Assembly: GCF_016894245.1 (NCBI RefSeq)
Contig: NZ_CP069792.1
Location: 1,922,001-1,986,000 of the forward strand
Origin: Corynebacterium kroppenstedtii
GTDB lineage: Bacteria > Actinomycetota > Actinomycetes > Mycobacteriales > Mycobacteriaceae
Direction: 5' to 3'
Length of the DNA stretch: 64,000 bases
In this document: positions 16,729-26,149 of the stretch, piece after piece
How the letters are laid out: each line of letters begins with the position of its first letter
Numbering within the stretch: the stretch's first letter is position 1
Program-made: the position numbers and the translations under genes
The notes under the pieces: generated by a model
Seen by the model: only the letters and a program-made list of their open reading frames with translations
The model's database searches: none
Told to the model about the DNA's origin: nothing

Positions 16729-17484
16729 TTATGGGCAAATATGGTCCCGCGCAGCCATCGCCGCGCCTACAATTCCAGCTCGGTTTAAAAGCTCAGCGGG
16801 CACGACTGTTGTTTCACATGTCAACCGTGGAATCCACTTTTCATGCTTGCGCGATATCCCACCCCCGGCAACGAATGTAGTGGGGGAAAACAGTTTTTCG
16901 TACTCTTTGAGAACTCGGTCCACGCGTTTTGCCCACTCTTTATATGACAAATCCTTGCGCTCTTTCACAGCAGAGGACGCGCGTCGTTCAGCTTCCTTAC
17001 CATCGATATTTAAATGACCTAACTCACTATTGGGATATAGTTGCCCGTTGATCAGCAAGGCAGAGCCGATTCCGGTACCAAAAGTTAGAAAAATGACCGA
17101 GCCTTTTCGTGCAATAGGGTTCCCGTAGGCCACCTCGGCTATTCCGGCAGCGTCCGCGTCATTGAGGACAGCGATGTCACGGGTTGACCCAATATGGCGA
17201 TGAAAGAGCTCCGATACGTCGGTATCAATCCACGATTTGTCGATATTAGCCGCGCTACGAGCTTGCTGCTGTTTCACAATTGCGGGAATGGTGATTCCAA
17301 CAGGCCCCGTCCACTGTGCCTGCTCGACGATCTGACGGCACGTGTCAGCGACAGCGTCGGGAGTTGAGGGCTTTGGTGTAAGAATCTTGATTCTCTCTCC
17401 GACGAAAGTTCCGTTATCGAGATCAACAATTGCGCCTTTTACTCCGCTTCCGCCGACGTCTATGCCAAAGCCGTAATTATTCAT
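16729..17484 (-). CDS. ppgK: polyphosphate glucokinase
   Basis: Cytosolic ROK-family kinase that phosphorylates glucose with polyphosphate or ATP to glucose 6-phosphate. The start at 17484 (M-N-N-Y-G-F-G-I-D) gives 251 residues, the usual length; a 103-residue N-terminal extension of the open frame is not used because it overlaps the divergent promoter. Phosphate motif 1 is D-V-G-G-S-G-V-K-G (9-17), the catalytic segment is L-N-D-A-D-A-A-G, phosphate motif 2 is T-F-G-T-G-I-G-S, and E-L-G-H-L follows. The ppgK-suhB-sigA grouping is conserved in actinobacteria. Confidence 0.94.
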   Translation of the reverse strand: MNNYGFGIDVGGSGVKGAIVDLDNGTFVGERIKILTPKPSTPDAVADTCRQIVEQAQWTGPVGITIPAIVKQQQARSAANIDKSWIDTDVSELFHRHIGSTRDIAVLNDADAAGIAEVAYGNPIARKGSVIFLTFGTGIGSALLINGQLYPNSELGHLNIDGKEAERRASSAVKERKDLSYKEWAKRVDRVLKEYEKLFSPTTFVAGGGISRKHEKWIPRLTCETTVVPAELLNRAGIVGAAMAARDHICP

Positions 17485-17632
17485 AACTCCGATAGTAGCG
17501 GATTTCATGACGGTAACTCTGAACGATTTCGACGATCGTGCCGTTGTCGTAGGAATTCGCCGGAAAAATGGTGAACTAGAACGTACTGTTATCAAGGAGC
17601 TCGGGGATGCGGGGCTGCAGCAAGGGGCGAAA
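17485..17632. promoter_or_regulatory. divergent promoter region ppgK / suhB
   Basis: With the starts chosen here, 148 bases separate the two divergent genes and should hold both promoters. If the longer suhB frame from 17507 were used, only 22 bases would remain, too few for two promoters. This supports the internal start at 17633. Confidence 0.5.
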
Positions 17633-18616
17633 ATGGTTACCGTGGTTCGTATGACTTCTTCAGAAACCTTCGCTGGAAGCGATAATGATCCTTCGGATGA
17701 CAACGCACAATTAGCAGATCCGAACTCGTCAAACCCATCAACGTTGACCGACGAAGCGAGTTCAGAGCTTAATGTAGCTCTGTCAGTAGCCATTGCTGCA
17801 GGACGACATGTCCGTGATCAGCGGGCGAAGATCGCTGATTTATCCGCTTCGGTAGTTACGAAGTCGTCCGATAATGATCCTGTGACCGAAGTTGACACAT
17901 CGACCGAACAATTAGTCCGGCGATTACTGTCTACGGTTCGACCTCACGATACCGTTTTTGGAGAGGAATCGGGCGGGGAACTGCCTGAGGAGGGAACCGT
18001 GTGGGTCGTCGACCCCATCGACGGCACAGTCAATTTCCTCTACGGGATACCTTTTTACGCAGTGAGCTTAGCTGCGCAAGTGCATGGCGAAACCGTGGCA
18101 GGAGTCGTTGTTGATATCGCCCACGATCTGACTTACTTCGCCTCTCGCGATGGTGGTGCATACCTGCGGAAGGGTGCCTTGGAGCACGAAACGACGGAGC
18201 CCCGCGTCGTCGCGTCTGATAAGCAGCTTTCAGTTTCGCGTAGACACGATTTGTCCCATGCTCTCGTTTCCACGGGGTTCGGCTATACAGCTTCTCGACG
18301 GCATGTGCAGGGGACTGTGGTGAGCGCGATGCTTGAGACCGTCCGTGATATCAGGCGTTTGGGCTCGGCAGCGCTGGATTTATGCCATGTTGCAGAGGGC
18401 AGCGTTGACGCGCACTACGAGCATGGGTTGAACTTGTGGGACTATGCGGCCGGCGCTCTCATTGCTCATGAAGCCGGCGCGTGCGTTTCTGTGCCGCAGC
18501 GGACGAGCCCTGGGAGTGACGGTGAGTTACTGATGGCGGCTCATTCTGAGCTTTTCGATGAGCTTAAAGAAGGGCTGGCCCGAGCCGGCGGACTCGATCC
18601 TATACCGTCCGATTAG
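17633..18616 (+). CDS. suhB: inositol-1-monophosphatase family protein SuhB
   Basis: Mg-dependent, Li-sensitive phosphatase; in this group it probably supplies myo-inositol for PI and mycothiol. The ATG at 17633 is chosen because AAGGGG lies 5 bases upstream. The 327-residue protein starts with about 40 polar residues, then the fold. Metal-binding motifs: G-E-E-S (110-113), D-P-I-D-G-T (127-132) and W-D-Y-A-A-G-A near the C-terminus. The need for inositol is matched by the PI pathway genes at 38.8-41.5 kb. Confidence 0.9.
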   Translation: MVTVVRMTSSETFAGSDNDPSDDNAQLADPNSSNPSTLTDEASSELNVALSVAIAAGRHVRDQRAKIADLSASVVTKSSDNDPVTEVDTSTEQLVRRLLSTVRPHDTVFGEESGGELPEEGTVWVVDPIDGTVNFLYGIPFYAVSLAAQVHGETVAGVVVDIAHDLTYFASRDGGAYLRKGALEHETTEPRVVASDKQLSVSRRHDLSHALVSTGFGYTASRRHVQGTVVSAMLETVRDIRRLGSAALDLCHVAEGSVDAHYEHGLNLWDYAAGALIAHEAGACVSVPQRTSPGSDGELLMAAHSELFDELKEGLARAGGLDPIPSD

Positions 18617-18728
18617 TACATGAGCTATTGAGATTTTCTCGTATAGGCCGGCTACGTATCGACGGTTTCAGCTCCTCGTGTGAGGTGGCCTGACGGCGTT
18701 GGGTTTACGTGGCCGAGTGCCGGGGTGT

Positions 18729-18757
18729 GGGGGAGTGAAAGGCGTCAAAGCTCCCCC
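18729..18757 (+). terminator. hairpin after suhB
   Basis: GGGGGAG (18729-18735) pairs with CTCCCCC (18751-18757), followed by CTCTCGCTTCTT. It lies about 110 bases after the suhB stop. In the rest of this gap (18617-18934) a TTGACA hexamer at 18780-18785 could be the -35 of the DUF4193 gene, but the -10 is unclear. Confidence 0.5.
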
Positions 18758-18934
18758 CTCTCGCTTCTTAAAATTTCAGTTGACATAGGGCGTCTGAACA
18801 GCTGTTTTGCGGGTACATTCTGATGTAACGAACCCGTGAAATAATGGGCGGATAAACAGGACGTGACAATGCTAAGAAATTGGTCTAAAGTGCGCGTCCG
18901 ACCGGCAGTTTCATCATTTCGGAGGTCGCTTGAC

Positions 18935-19231
18935 ATGCCCAAGGACTATGACGCCCCTCGTGGGGACAGGCAAGATTTCGACACGGACTCGCTTGAAGGA
19001 CTTCAGGCAGCAGAGAATAAAAAAGGACCAGTGGATGATACCGACGATGGCGACATCGTCGAACCTATCGATCTCCCTGATTTCGATTATTCCAATGAAG
19101 AGCTTTCGGTCGATGTCGTGCCGAAGAAATCAGACGAATTTACCTGCGGCGTGTGCTATTTAGTTCAACACAGGAACCGATTGGCATACACCGAAAATGA
19201 CGGCACAATGGTGTGCCGCGATTGCGCGTAG
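18935..19231 (+). CDS. DUF4193 small zinc-ribbon-like protein
   Basis: 98 residues from the ATG at 18935, which has GGAGG 9 bases upstream; an in-frame extension to 18863 lacks such a signal. The N-terminus M-P-K-D-Y-D-A-P-R and the acidic middle are typical of DUF4193. Two C-x2-C pairs near the C-terminus (C-G-V-C and C-R-D-C) form a probable zinc site. Conserved next to suhB and DUF3093 in actinobacteria (Rv2699c type). Function unknown. Confidence 0.88.
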   Translation: MPKDYDAPRGDRQDFDTDSLEGLQAAENKKGPVDDTDDGDIVEPIDLPDFDYSNEELSVDVVPKKSDEFTCGVCYLVQHRNRLAYTENDGTMVCRDCA

Positions 19232-19423
19232 CTCGCTGACTGTATACAGATCTGTAGGCGTTACCACGTTGTTGCCACGGCGTGCTGAGGTGTCTGTTTA
19301 GCGTGCTCACATACTGTTCTGGGTTACGGCCATCATTGAATGGATATTGAGGAGCTAAGTACCTGGACGGGCTTGTCGTTCTCGCCTCTGTTACGGGTGC
19401 TTCGCTTGCAGGCTTGTTACGGC

Positions 19424-19933
19424 TCAGTAAATGGGACGACCAAGTGCTTCGAGAAGCGCGTCAGGATCCTTAGTGCTGATGAGCCAGTACGGAGTTGGAT
19501 CGTGCGGATCGTTCAGCACCAACATCACCATCTCGGGCACCCAGGCATGGGAAACGACATAAGCCTCCGGGTCTAATTGCCTTCCCATAGCGGCACTTTT
19601 TGCTGTGGCAGGAACGGCAAGTGTTCGTTCGATTACCGACGCAGGAAGCTTCGCTGGCCCCACATAGAGCCAGCGCTCCCCATGAGGCGTTTTCTCAACC
19701 CGTATGACGTTTCCCGATAAGGAAATGAGGGACCATGACGCCGCTGCTCCGAAGACGATCGCCCCGATGAGTGTCCAATACCAGGGGCGATTGAGTCCTA
19801 ACTCGTAGGACAACAGCACAACAAGGCCTAGAACAGCGACCCACCAGTAAAACGGGATCCACTGGCGCTCTCGGTACAGAACGTCGCCACTGCGGGTTGA
19901 TTTCTGTGAGGGAGTATCACGCTGTTCATTCAC
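19424..19933 (-). CDS. DUF3093 membrane protein
   Basis: 169 residues from a GTG at 19933. A polar N-terminus of about 20 residues leads to two membrane helices (about 27-43 and 52-72). A soluble domain follows, with V-G-P-A-K-L-P and a C-terminal P-Y-W-L-I-S-T-K-D-P segment typical of DUF3093. It converges with the DUF4193 gene and is divergent from dut, the conserved actinobacterial arrangement. Function unknown. Confidence 0.87.
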   Translation of the reverse strand: MNEQRDTPSQKSTRSGDVLYRERQWIPFYWWVAVLGLVVLLSYELGLNRPWYWTLIGAIVFGAAASWSLISLSGNVIRVEKTPHGERWLYVGPAKLPASVIERTLAVPATAKSAAMGRQLDPEAYVVSHAWVPEMVMLVLNDPHDPTPYWLISTKDPDALLEALGRPIY

Positions 19934-20176
19934 AGCTCCCTAGTCTAGCGTGCTTGTATTTTCACCCGTGGTTTCGTCGTCCCTTGTGTTTCTGCCATGA
20001 GGTCTCGTTTGGATGAATGGCGGATGAACCAAGCGATGACCTGGAATTACGGGAGGCTGTCCTCTGGGATAGCTTCACCTATGCTCTTAAACTATGGCGA
20101 TGTGGTGAGTCAATGACATGAGTTAGCTCAAAACGCTAATGGCCGTGTTCGTCCGCCGCTCGGTTAGTCTAAAGAC

Positions 20177-20662
20177 GTGACTAAGACACCCAGTATTCGC
20201 GTACAACGTTTAGACACCGGCCTTGATCTTCCTCAACGCGCTCACCCCAGCGATGCGGGAATTGATTTGATGTCGACCGATAATGTCATACTTCGACCAG
20301 GCGAGCGGAAATTGGTCGGAACGGGCATAGCAATCGGTTTACCGGTGGGAATGGTGGGGCTGATTCATCCCCGGTCCGGGCTGGCGTTAAAAAGGGGGCT
20401 CTCTATCGTCAATACACCGGGTACGATCGATGCCGACTATCGTGGCGAGATCAAGGTGTGCCTGATTAACCTTGATCAGCATGAAGCGGTCACCATTTCA
20501 CGGGGGGACAGGATTGCTCAACTCGTCGTTCAGGAAGTTGTGCTGAGCGACGTTGTCGAGGTTGACCATCTCGATGAGACAGAACGAGGCCAGGGCGGAT
20601 ACGGATCTACGGGCGTTGGAGCTACAGATGGCGTAGATGATGTTCTACGATCGCAGCAGTAA
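20177..20662 (+). CDS. dut: dUTP diphosphatase
   Basis: Hydrolyses dUTP to dUMP, keeping uracil out of DNA and feeding dTMP synthesis; homotrimer. 161 residues from a GTG. All five motifs are seen: D-A-G-I-D-L (26-31), P-R-S-G-L-A (65-70), the uridine-binding [12 protein letters not shown] (79-90), R-G-D-R-I-A-Q-L (109-116), and [10 protein letters not shown] near the C-terminus. No clear Shine-Dalgarno sequence precedes the GTG. Next to DUF3093 and DUF3710, as in mycobacteria. Confidence 0.96.
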   Translation: MTKTPSIRVQRLDTGLDLPQRAHPSDAGIDLMSTDNVILRPGERKLVGTGIAIGLPVGMVGLIHPRSGLALKRGLSIVNTPGTIDADYRGEIKVCLINLDQHEAVTISRGDRIAQLVVQEVVLSDVVEVDHLDETERGQGGYGSTGVGATDGVDDVLRSQQ

Positions 20663-20839
20663 AGGCCTTAAGTTGAAAGCAATGGGTAATTAAAAATTCA
20701 TGGCAAGTGGCCTTTGTGTAAGTGGCCGATGTCAGTGCCAATTCGAGCAGTTCAGAGCGGTGGTCAGAGAATGAGGAGACCGTGCTCGTGGCTCGTGTCA
20801 ATGCAGTCATGACATGAATTCTTGGTAAGGAGTTTGCCT

Positions 20840-21817
20840 ATGTGGCCCTTTGGGAAGAAAAACAAGCAACCTGATGAAACTAATGAATCGGATTTTCGCA
20901 ATAATTCACGCGATGAGCGCAGTGAATTAAGCGATGAAGGAACTGATGCCACCAGCAACAAAGGCTTATCTGGGGAAGAACGCCCACATGCGACGTTCGA
21001 TGCAATGGAAGGCGACTCGGGCCCGTTCGATTCTCGGCGCGAAGATCTAGACCGTTTTGACTTCAGCGACTTCGCCAAAGGGGATATTGATTTGGGGTCA
21101 CTCCTTGTTCCGATTCCTCACGAGGCTGAGATTCAAGTGGAGGTTAGCCAGGAGGGTCCACGCGCTGTGCACGTTGCCAGCCCGTATGGCCGTGTGACAC
21201 CGGTTGCTTTCGCCGCTCCCCGCTCTGGCGGCCTGTGGGAAGAACAGTTGAACGAGGTTGAACAGCAGATCACCGCTGATGGTCTCAAATCTCATCGTGA
21301 GTCGGGCCCGTGGGGAATAGAGATTACCGGTATTGGGCCTCATGGCATGATGCACATGGTTGGTATCAACGGCCCGGGATGGATGCTACGACTAACAGCC
21401 GTGGGACCAGATGAGTCTCACGATCAGTTGGTCGCCCTGACGCGTGGTATTGCCTCTCGTACAATCGTGAAACGAGGCGACGGGCCCATGCCAGCTGGTG
21501 AAACTCTTCCTGTCGCATTGCCTCAAGACATGGTTCAGGAGCTTCAAAAAGCAATGGCTCAACGAGCCGCTGAAGCCCAACGTGCCGCTGGGGCTCAGCA
21601 AGCACAAGAGGGTCCGCAGAGTACAGCGTCGTCAGGGCACATTGCAGATGATTCCGCGGCCTTCCCTTCCGGGAATGAAGAATCATCCGACGCGGGACAT
21701 GGAAATGTTGATTCAGAAAGCACTGGCCGTTGTCGTTCAACTGGCGGTGAGGCCGCTGCGCGAATGGAATCCGCAATGGATGAACTAGACCGTGAAGAAG
21801 ATGATGACAAGCACTGA
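20840..21817 (+). CDS. DUF3710 protein
   Basis: 325 residues from the ATG at 20840, which has AAGGAG 7 bases upstream. The N-terminus M-W-P-F-G-K-K and the acidic, Ser-rich first 75 residues lead into the conserved domain (about 75-230) with G-S-L-L-V-P-I-P and W-M-L-R. The C-terminal 90 residues are Ala/Gln/Glu-rich, probably helical or disordered. There is no signal peptide. It overlaps the DUF3159 gene by 26 bases at most. Function unknown. Confidence 0.85.
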   Translation: MWPFGKKNKQPDETNESDFRNNSRDERSELSDEGTDATSNKGLSGEERPHATFDAMEGDSGPFDSRREDLDRFDFSDFAKGDIDLGSLLVPIPHEAEIQVEVSQEGPRAVHVASPYGRVTPVAFAAPRSGGLWEEQLNEVEQQITADGLKSHRESGPWGIEITGIGPHGMMHMVGINGPGWMLRLTAVGPDESHDQLVALTRGIASRTIVKRGDGPMPAGETLPVALPQDMVQELQKAMAQRAAEAQRAAGAQQAQEGPQSTASSGHIADDSAAFPSGNEESSDAGHGNVDSESTGRCRSTGGEAAARMESAMDELDREEDDDKH

Positions 21818-22487
21818 ACGACGCCGGATAAGACAACCAGGCCAGCCCACGTCGAGTGATGACCCGACTCTTCTTGAACAGGTGGGCGGAATTTCGGGTC
21901 TAGTTTCGTCGACTGTGCCGATTCTTGTCCTCGTCCCGGTGAATTCGTGGTGGGGGCTCACTCCGGCTTTAGTGTCCGCACTAGCGGTCTCACTTCTTAT
22001 TTTCCTCTGGCGCTTTGCTCGTCACGAAAACATGCAGCCCGCCATATCCGGTGTCATAGGTGTGCTTATCGCTGCGGCTATTGCGTGGTACGTCGGTTCC
22101 GCTAAAGGCTACTTCCTATATGGAATTTGGTACTCGGCTGTCGTGGGGTCGGTGTTTTTTATATCCTGCCTCGTGCGCTGGCCTGCTGTAGGAGTCATAT
22201 GGCGTGGGCTCAATGGTCGCGGCATGCGATGGCGTGAGAATACGTCGGAACGTCGTTATTTTGTTCTTGCGACCATTGCGTGGGCCTGTGTTTTCGCGGC
22301 GCGATTCTTTGTTCAGAATTATCTATACGGGTCGTCGACGACGAATATTCTGGCTGTCGCGAGGATTGCTATGGGGTGGCCTCTGACTATCCTGGTCATG
22401 GTTGTGACGGTCTGGGCGGTGCGCAGGGCAGATGCAGTCAAGGATGACGACCCGAGTAATAAAACTGCGTTCGACACAGACGAGTGA
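21792..22487 (+). CDS. DUF3159 integral membrane protein
   Basis: 231 residues from a GTG at 21792; ATG 21801 or 21804 may be the true start. The conserved start of the domain is L-L-E-Q-V-G-G (about 27-33). Five or six hydrophobic helices follow, with a soluble loop carrying W-R-G-L-N-G-R-G (about 136-143). It overlaps the end of the DUF3710 gene, and the RNA methyltransferase gene follows after 9 bases, so the three form one operon. No function is established for the family. Confidence 0.85.
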   Translation: MKKMMTSTERRRIRQPGQPTSSDDPTLLEQVGGISGLVSSTVPILVLVPVNSWWGLTPALVSALAVSLLIFLWRFARHENMQPAISGVIGVLIAAAIAWYVGSAKGYFLYGIWYSAVVGSVFFISCLVRWPAVGVIWRGLNGRGMRWRENTSERRYFVLATIAWACVFAARFFVQNYLYGSSTTNILAVARIAMGWPLTILVMVVTVWAVRRADAVKDDDPSNKTAFDTDE

Positions 22488-22496
22488 GGTAAGCGA

Positions 22497-23894
22497 GTGA
22501 CGCACACTGAGAATCACCCACGTAGTGGTGTTCCTTCCCATGTCACGGTGGATATCACCGATTTCGCTTACGGCGGGCAGGGGATTGGCCGGGTCGACAA
22601 TCACGTGGTTTTCGTCGACGGTGCTGTAGCTGGGGATCGTGATGTCACCGTCGATATTGATGCCGAGCGCAGTTCGGCATCCCTATGGAGGGGTGGAGCA
22701 CGAACAATTGGTCACCGCTCGTCTCTACGGAGAAATGCAACTATATCCTGCCCGGCAGCAGAAAACGGGGCAGGCTGCTGTGACTTTTTAGAAATCGCGC
22801 CAGATAAGTCCGCTGAGGTGAAAGCCAGCATTACTGCAGATCAAATGCGCCGGATCGGGCATTTTGACGTTGAACCGACGTGTGAGACGTTGCCTCCATA
22901 TCGCGGGTGGCGTACGAGGATGCGGCTGGCCGTCGACCACGAAGGACGTGCTGGTCTCCGTGTCAAGTCCGGTCATCGTATTGTGACGAATGCGGTGTGT
23001 TCCCAAGCTGCGCCTGGTTTGATGGATGGCCTTGATACCCTGCGTTTTACTCCAGGAGCGGAAGTAATACTCGCCCTCGATTCCAATGATATTCGCCACA
23101 TTGTGGAAGTAGATGCTGGTGCGCCGTCAAAACAACGCTCCGGCACGAGTACGACACGCTCACGTACATCTCGTCGTGGACGACGGGGACGCAGCACGAT
23201 ACTGGAAGGCGGAAATTACTGCGTCGAACGGATATCCGATAACGCTGCTTTAACTCCGTCGGAACTAAGCAATAACCTTGTCGAGAACAGTGGCGGTGCT
23301 CAGGGCTCTGCGCAGTCCACGGAGGGCCGAACCTTCATCCTTCCACCGACCGCATTTTGGCAAGCGCATAGGGGTGCTCCGACACGATATTGCGAGCTTG
23401 TGCGGGAGCTTCTTCCCGAGGTTCATGGTGGGGTTGCATGGGATCTATATGGTGGGATCGGGCTTTTCGCCGATATTTTGGCCGAAAAAACACGTGGTCC
23501 TGTTGATTCCGTGGAGATTGATAAAAATGCTTGCACGTGGGGCCGACGTAGCTTGAATACCCTGGCTGATCCCTCATTTAGTCCGTCGTCGATCCGTTTC
23601 CTTACGTCCAGGGTTGATCGCGCATGGTCGTCGCTCCGACGAAATAACAAAGGGGGCGTGGACCTTGTTGTTCTTGATCCTCCTCGAAAAGGTGCAGGCA
23701 CTAAGGTGATTGGTCAAATAGCCGCGGCGCACCCCCAAGTTGTGGTTCACATCGCCTGCGATCCGGCGACAGGTGCTCGTGACTACGCGGCTTGGTTAGA
23801 CCACGGCTATGAGATGTCCTCCATGAGGGTCATTGATGCGTTCCCCGGTACTCATCACATGGAGATCATCACCGTTTTCACTGAGAGGTCGTAG
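22497..23894 (+). CDS. TRAM-domain class I RNA (uracil-5-)methyltransferase
   Basis: 465-residue RNA m5U methyltransferase of the TrmA/RlmCD family, acting on rRNA or tRNA. The GTG start has AGGT nearby. An N-terminal TRAM domain (about 14-70) contains D-F-A-Y-G-G-Q-G-I-G-R. Cys85, Cys94, Cys95 and Cys168 sit where RlmD-type enzymes hold a 4Fe-4S cluster, though the spacing is unusual. Residues 211-233 are an Arg/Ser-rich insertion. The catalytic domain has the SAM motif D-L-Y-G-G-I-G-L-F, D-P-P-R-K-G and A-C-D-P-A-T, whose Cys is the nucleophile. Target base is not predictable. Confidence 0.9.
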   Translation: MTHTENHPRSGVPSHVTVDITDFAYGGQGIGRVDNHVVFVDGAVAGDRDVTVDIDAERSSASLWRGGARTIGHRSSLRRNATISCPAAENGAGCCDFLEIAPDKSAEVKASITADQMRRIGHFDVEPTCETLPPYRGWRTRMRLAVDHEGRAGLRVKSGHRIVTNAVCSQAAPGLMDGLDTLRFTPGAEVILALDSNDIRHIVEVDAGAPSKQRSGTSTTRSRTSRRGRRGRSTILEGGNYCVERISDNAALTPSELSNNLVENSGGAQGSAQSTEGRTFILPPTAFWQAHRGAPTRYCELVRELLPEVHGGVAWDLYGGIGLFADILAEKTRGPVDSVEIDKNACTWGRRSLNTLADPSFSPSSIRFLTSRVDRAWSSLRRNNKGGVDLVVLDPPRKGAGTKVIGQIAAAHPQVVVHIACDPATGARDYAAWLDHGYEMSSMRVIDAFPGTHHMEIITVFTERS

Positions 23895-23992
23895 CTCCGT
23901 GGTAGCCACGCACCTGGCACTGGCGGAAGCGGAAAAATGAGGGCGGTAAGTGGGGGAATTAAAGAATTGTGCGGTGGCCAGACATACCGTGC

Positions 23993-25384
23993 CTAATCGT
24001 TACGGTCGCCAAGAGCATGAGCACACACGGAAGACACAATCCGACGTTGCCACCGGCGGACGCCATGGCGAGCGAAAAACATGTCGATATCAGCAGCATG
24101 GGCCTTTGGTTTCGACGAAAAATGCCACGCCATGAGCCTCACTATCTGTGGGGCGATAATCACTTCGTGGGCGATACCTGTTTCATCAGAAACTGTATTG
24201 ATGGCTTCGGAACACAGTGAATACAGTTGTTCAGCTTTGTGTCCTCGCTCAGAATTGGGAAATCGCCGTCCTCCCGCATAGCGGGCATCTGACTTGTGTA
24301 CCTGCTGCCGCGACGCCGTCACCCTGTTGTCATGCGTCAAAAACCGAGAGGGCGTCTTTTCTGAAGGGGATGTTGAGGTCTTGTCGTGATCCTCGTGAAT
24401 GACGCTCCACCACGATCGCGCATTCCGCGCGGATCGGAAGTGCGCTATGTCCATCATTTCTTGAATCGTCCGAGGATTCTTCCGAGCAATCGTTATGAGG
24501 TCAGAATTCGATAACACTCGGTGAGGAGAGCGATCCACCAATCGCGCCCGCCGGTCTCGTTCGCGTGCCAAGGTAAAAGCAAGCGCCCTCTGAGCAGGGG
24601 TAGATAAATTATTGATTCCTTTAACCCTCAGTGAAGGCTTCACCGAGGGAGCATCAGCAAAGGTGGATGCGCGAATAAAATCACACTCTTCGGCCCACCA
24701 CGTGAACCGATCTAATTCCGAAAGCAAACCTGCCACAGCGGTGCAAAGCTCAAGGAGGCATTCGACGTCCAAGGCTGCGTAATCAAGCCATTCTTCGGGA
24801 AGGGGTCGTTGCGACCAATTTTCATGCCCATGCTCTTTAGCCAAGCGGTAGCCGACTAAACCATCCACCATGTCGCCTAAGTTAACTTTCTTCAGCCCGG
24901 CAATGCGGCCGCCGAGCTCGGTATCCAGAAGACGACGAGGAATAAGCCCCATGTCAAGAAGGGCAGGCAAGTCGGTCCGTGAAGAATGGATGATCCAGGT
25001 TAGCCGGTTGATGGCGGGGGCTAGGAGCCCCATATCGGATCGGCAAACTTCAGTGTCAATAAGGAATAACCCGCTACCAGCGCGTTTTACTTGGAGGAGA
25101 AAGGCGCGATCGCCATAGCGGTAAGCCGAAGCTCTTTCAGTATCGACGGCGATTGGGCCGTGGCCATTCGCCAACATGTGTGCGGCTTTCTCTAGCTCGT
25201 CCGCGGTAGAGATTAACGACGGGGTTCCGCCCGATGGCGTCGATATCGGCACAGAAGCAGATTGTGGTGATAAAGGGAAAACAGGAGAAGGCCTGGGAGC
25301 TGGTGAGATGTACCAGTCGCTTAGTAATGCCTCGTCACTATCGTCTTGGAGATCATTGTCTTCAAAGAAGCCACGCGTACTCAT
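23993..25384 (-). CDS. rnd: ribonuclease D-type 3'-5' exonuclease with HRDC domain
   Basis: DEDDy 3'-5' exonuclease that trims RNA 3' ends (tRNA maturation). The ATG at 25384 gives 463 residues; a 26-codon upstream extension is not used. Exo I is A-V-D-T-E-R (DxE), Exo II contains S-S-R-T-D, and Exo III is Y-A-A-L-D (YxxxD). An HRDC nucleic-acid-binding domain follows, with R-D-R-R-A-R-L-V-D-R-S-P at its start. The basic C-terminal 100 residues are poorly conserved. The DUF3000 gene is 96 bases upstream on the same strand (Rv2681/Rv2680 arrangement). Confidence 0.9.
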   Translation of the reverse strand: MSTRGFFEDNDLQDDSDEALLSDWYISPAPRPSPVFPLSPQSASVPISTPSGGTPSLISTADELEKAAHMLANGHGPIAVDTERASAYRYGDRAFLLQVKRAGSGLFLIDTEVCRSDMGLLAPAINRLTWIIHSSRTDLPALLDMGLIPRRLLDTELGGRIAGLKKVNLGDMVDGLVGYRLAKEHGHENWSQRPLPEEWLDYAALDVECLLELCTAVAGLLSELDRFTWWAEECDFIRASTFADAPSVKPSLRVKGINNLSTPAQRALAFTLARERDRRARLVDRSPHRVLSNSDLITIARKNPRTIQEMMDIAHFRSARNARSWWSVIHEDHDKTSTSPSEKTPSRFLTHDNRVTASRQQVHKSDARYAGGRRFPNSERGHKAEQLYSLCSEAINTVSDETGIAHEVIIAPQIVRLMAWHFSSKPKAHAADIDMFFARHGVRRWQRRIVSSVCAHALGDRND

Positions 25385-25480
25385 CGATTCACCGCCCTCG
25401 CTATCGCGTCGTATTGAGACTGAGCCGATTATCCAGGCAGTACCAGGTTGACAGATTGCCACGTTTGGCCACGCAGCGTC

Positions 25481-26149
25481 CTACTGTCCAAGCTGAGCAA
25501 CTCCTTCAGGAGGAAGCCCCGCCACCGACGCGAGAACGTGAGCGAACGCCTCGACGTGGGAAGCGAGGTCAGTGTCATTCGCTGTCCACGATGCGCGCAA
25601 TTCAATCTGATACGCCTTGCCTGGCCCCCCAATGTTGCCATACCGAGCCGATGACGTGGAGGTTACAGTGCCCCCGAGCTGCGAATAATCCGCCCCCTCA
25701 CTTGTTAGACCTTCGGAAAGCCATTGCCACGCGACATCAGGCAACAGTGGATCCGACGCGACCTCTGGATCCATGTCTGCTTGGATATACGCGACAAGCC
25801 GAAGGGCTTGGGACCAAGCCCCATCGCTTCGGGGATCGTGAAGGAGTATCAGCCGTCCAAAAGCATCACCGTCCGTATCCCGCGGGATAGTACGAGACTG
25901 CTCGTGATCCACTTCTAATCCGACCGCGTAGCTATATGGGGCTAAACGCTGGGGTGGGCGAATTGAACCCATGGATATTTCCTTGCGCAATGAGGCCGCA
26001 TGCATGGAAGCCACCGCGTCATGGAAAACCTGGGGTTCGTCGGCGGATCCATCATGATCCATGGATGCTGATGTCCCCTTATGAGGAGTAGCAGCGTTTA
26101 ACCGGTGGGAAGCAAAATTATCGTCGTGCGATGGCTGATCAATGCTCAC
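25481..26149 (-). CDS. DUF3000 protein
   Basis: 222 residues from a GTG at 26149 without a good Shine-Dalgarno sequence; an internal ATG (M30) is possible. The first 40 residues are polar and non-conserved. The DUF3000 domain follows, with R-P-P-Q-R-L-A-P-Y (about 64-72) and G-R-L-I-L-L-H-D-P-R (about 98-107). A soluble cytosolic protein of unknown function, upstream of the RNase D gene and divergent from hemE. Confidence 0.84.
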   Translation of the reverse strand: MSIDQPSHDDNFASHRLNAATPHKGTSASMDHDGSADEPQVFHDAVASMHAASLRKEISMGSIRPPQRLAPYSYAVGLEVDHEQSRTIPRDTDGDAFGRLILLHDPRSDGAWSQALRLVAYIQADMDPEVASDPLLPDVAWQWLSEGLTSEGADYSQLGGTVTSTSSARYGNIGGPGKAYQIELRASWTANDTDLASHVEAFAHVLASVAGLPPEGVAQLGQ

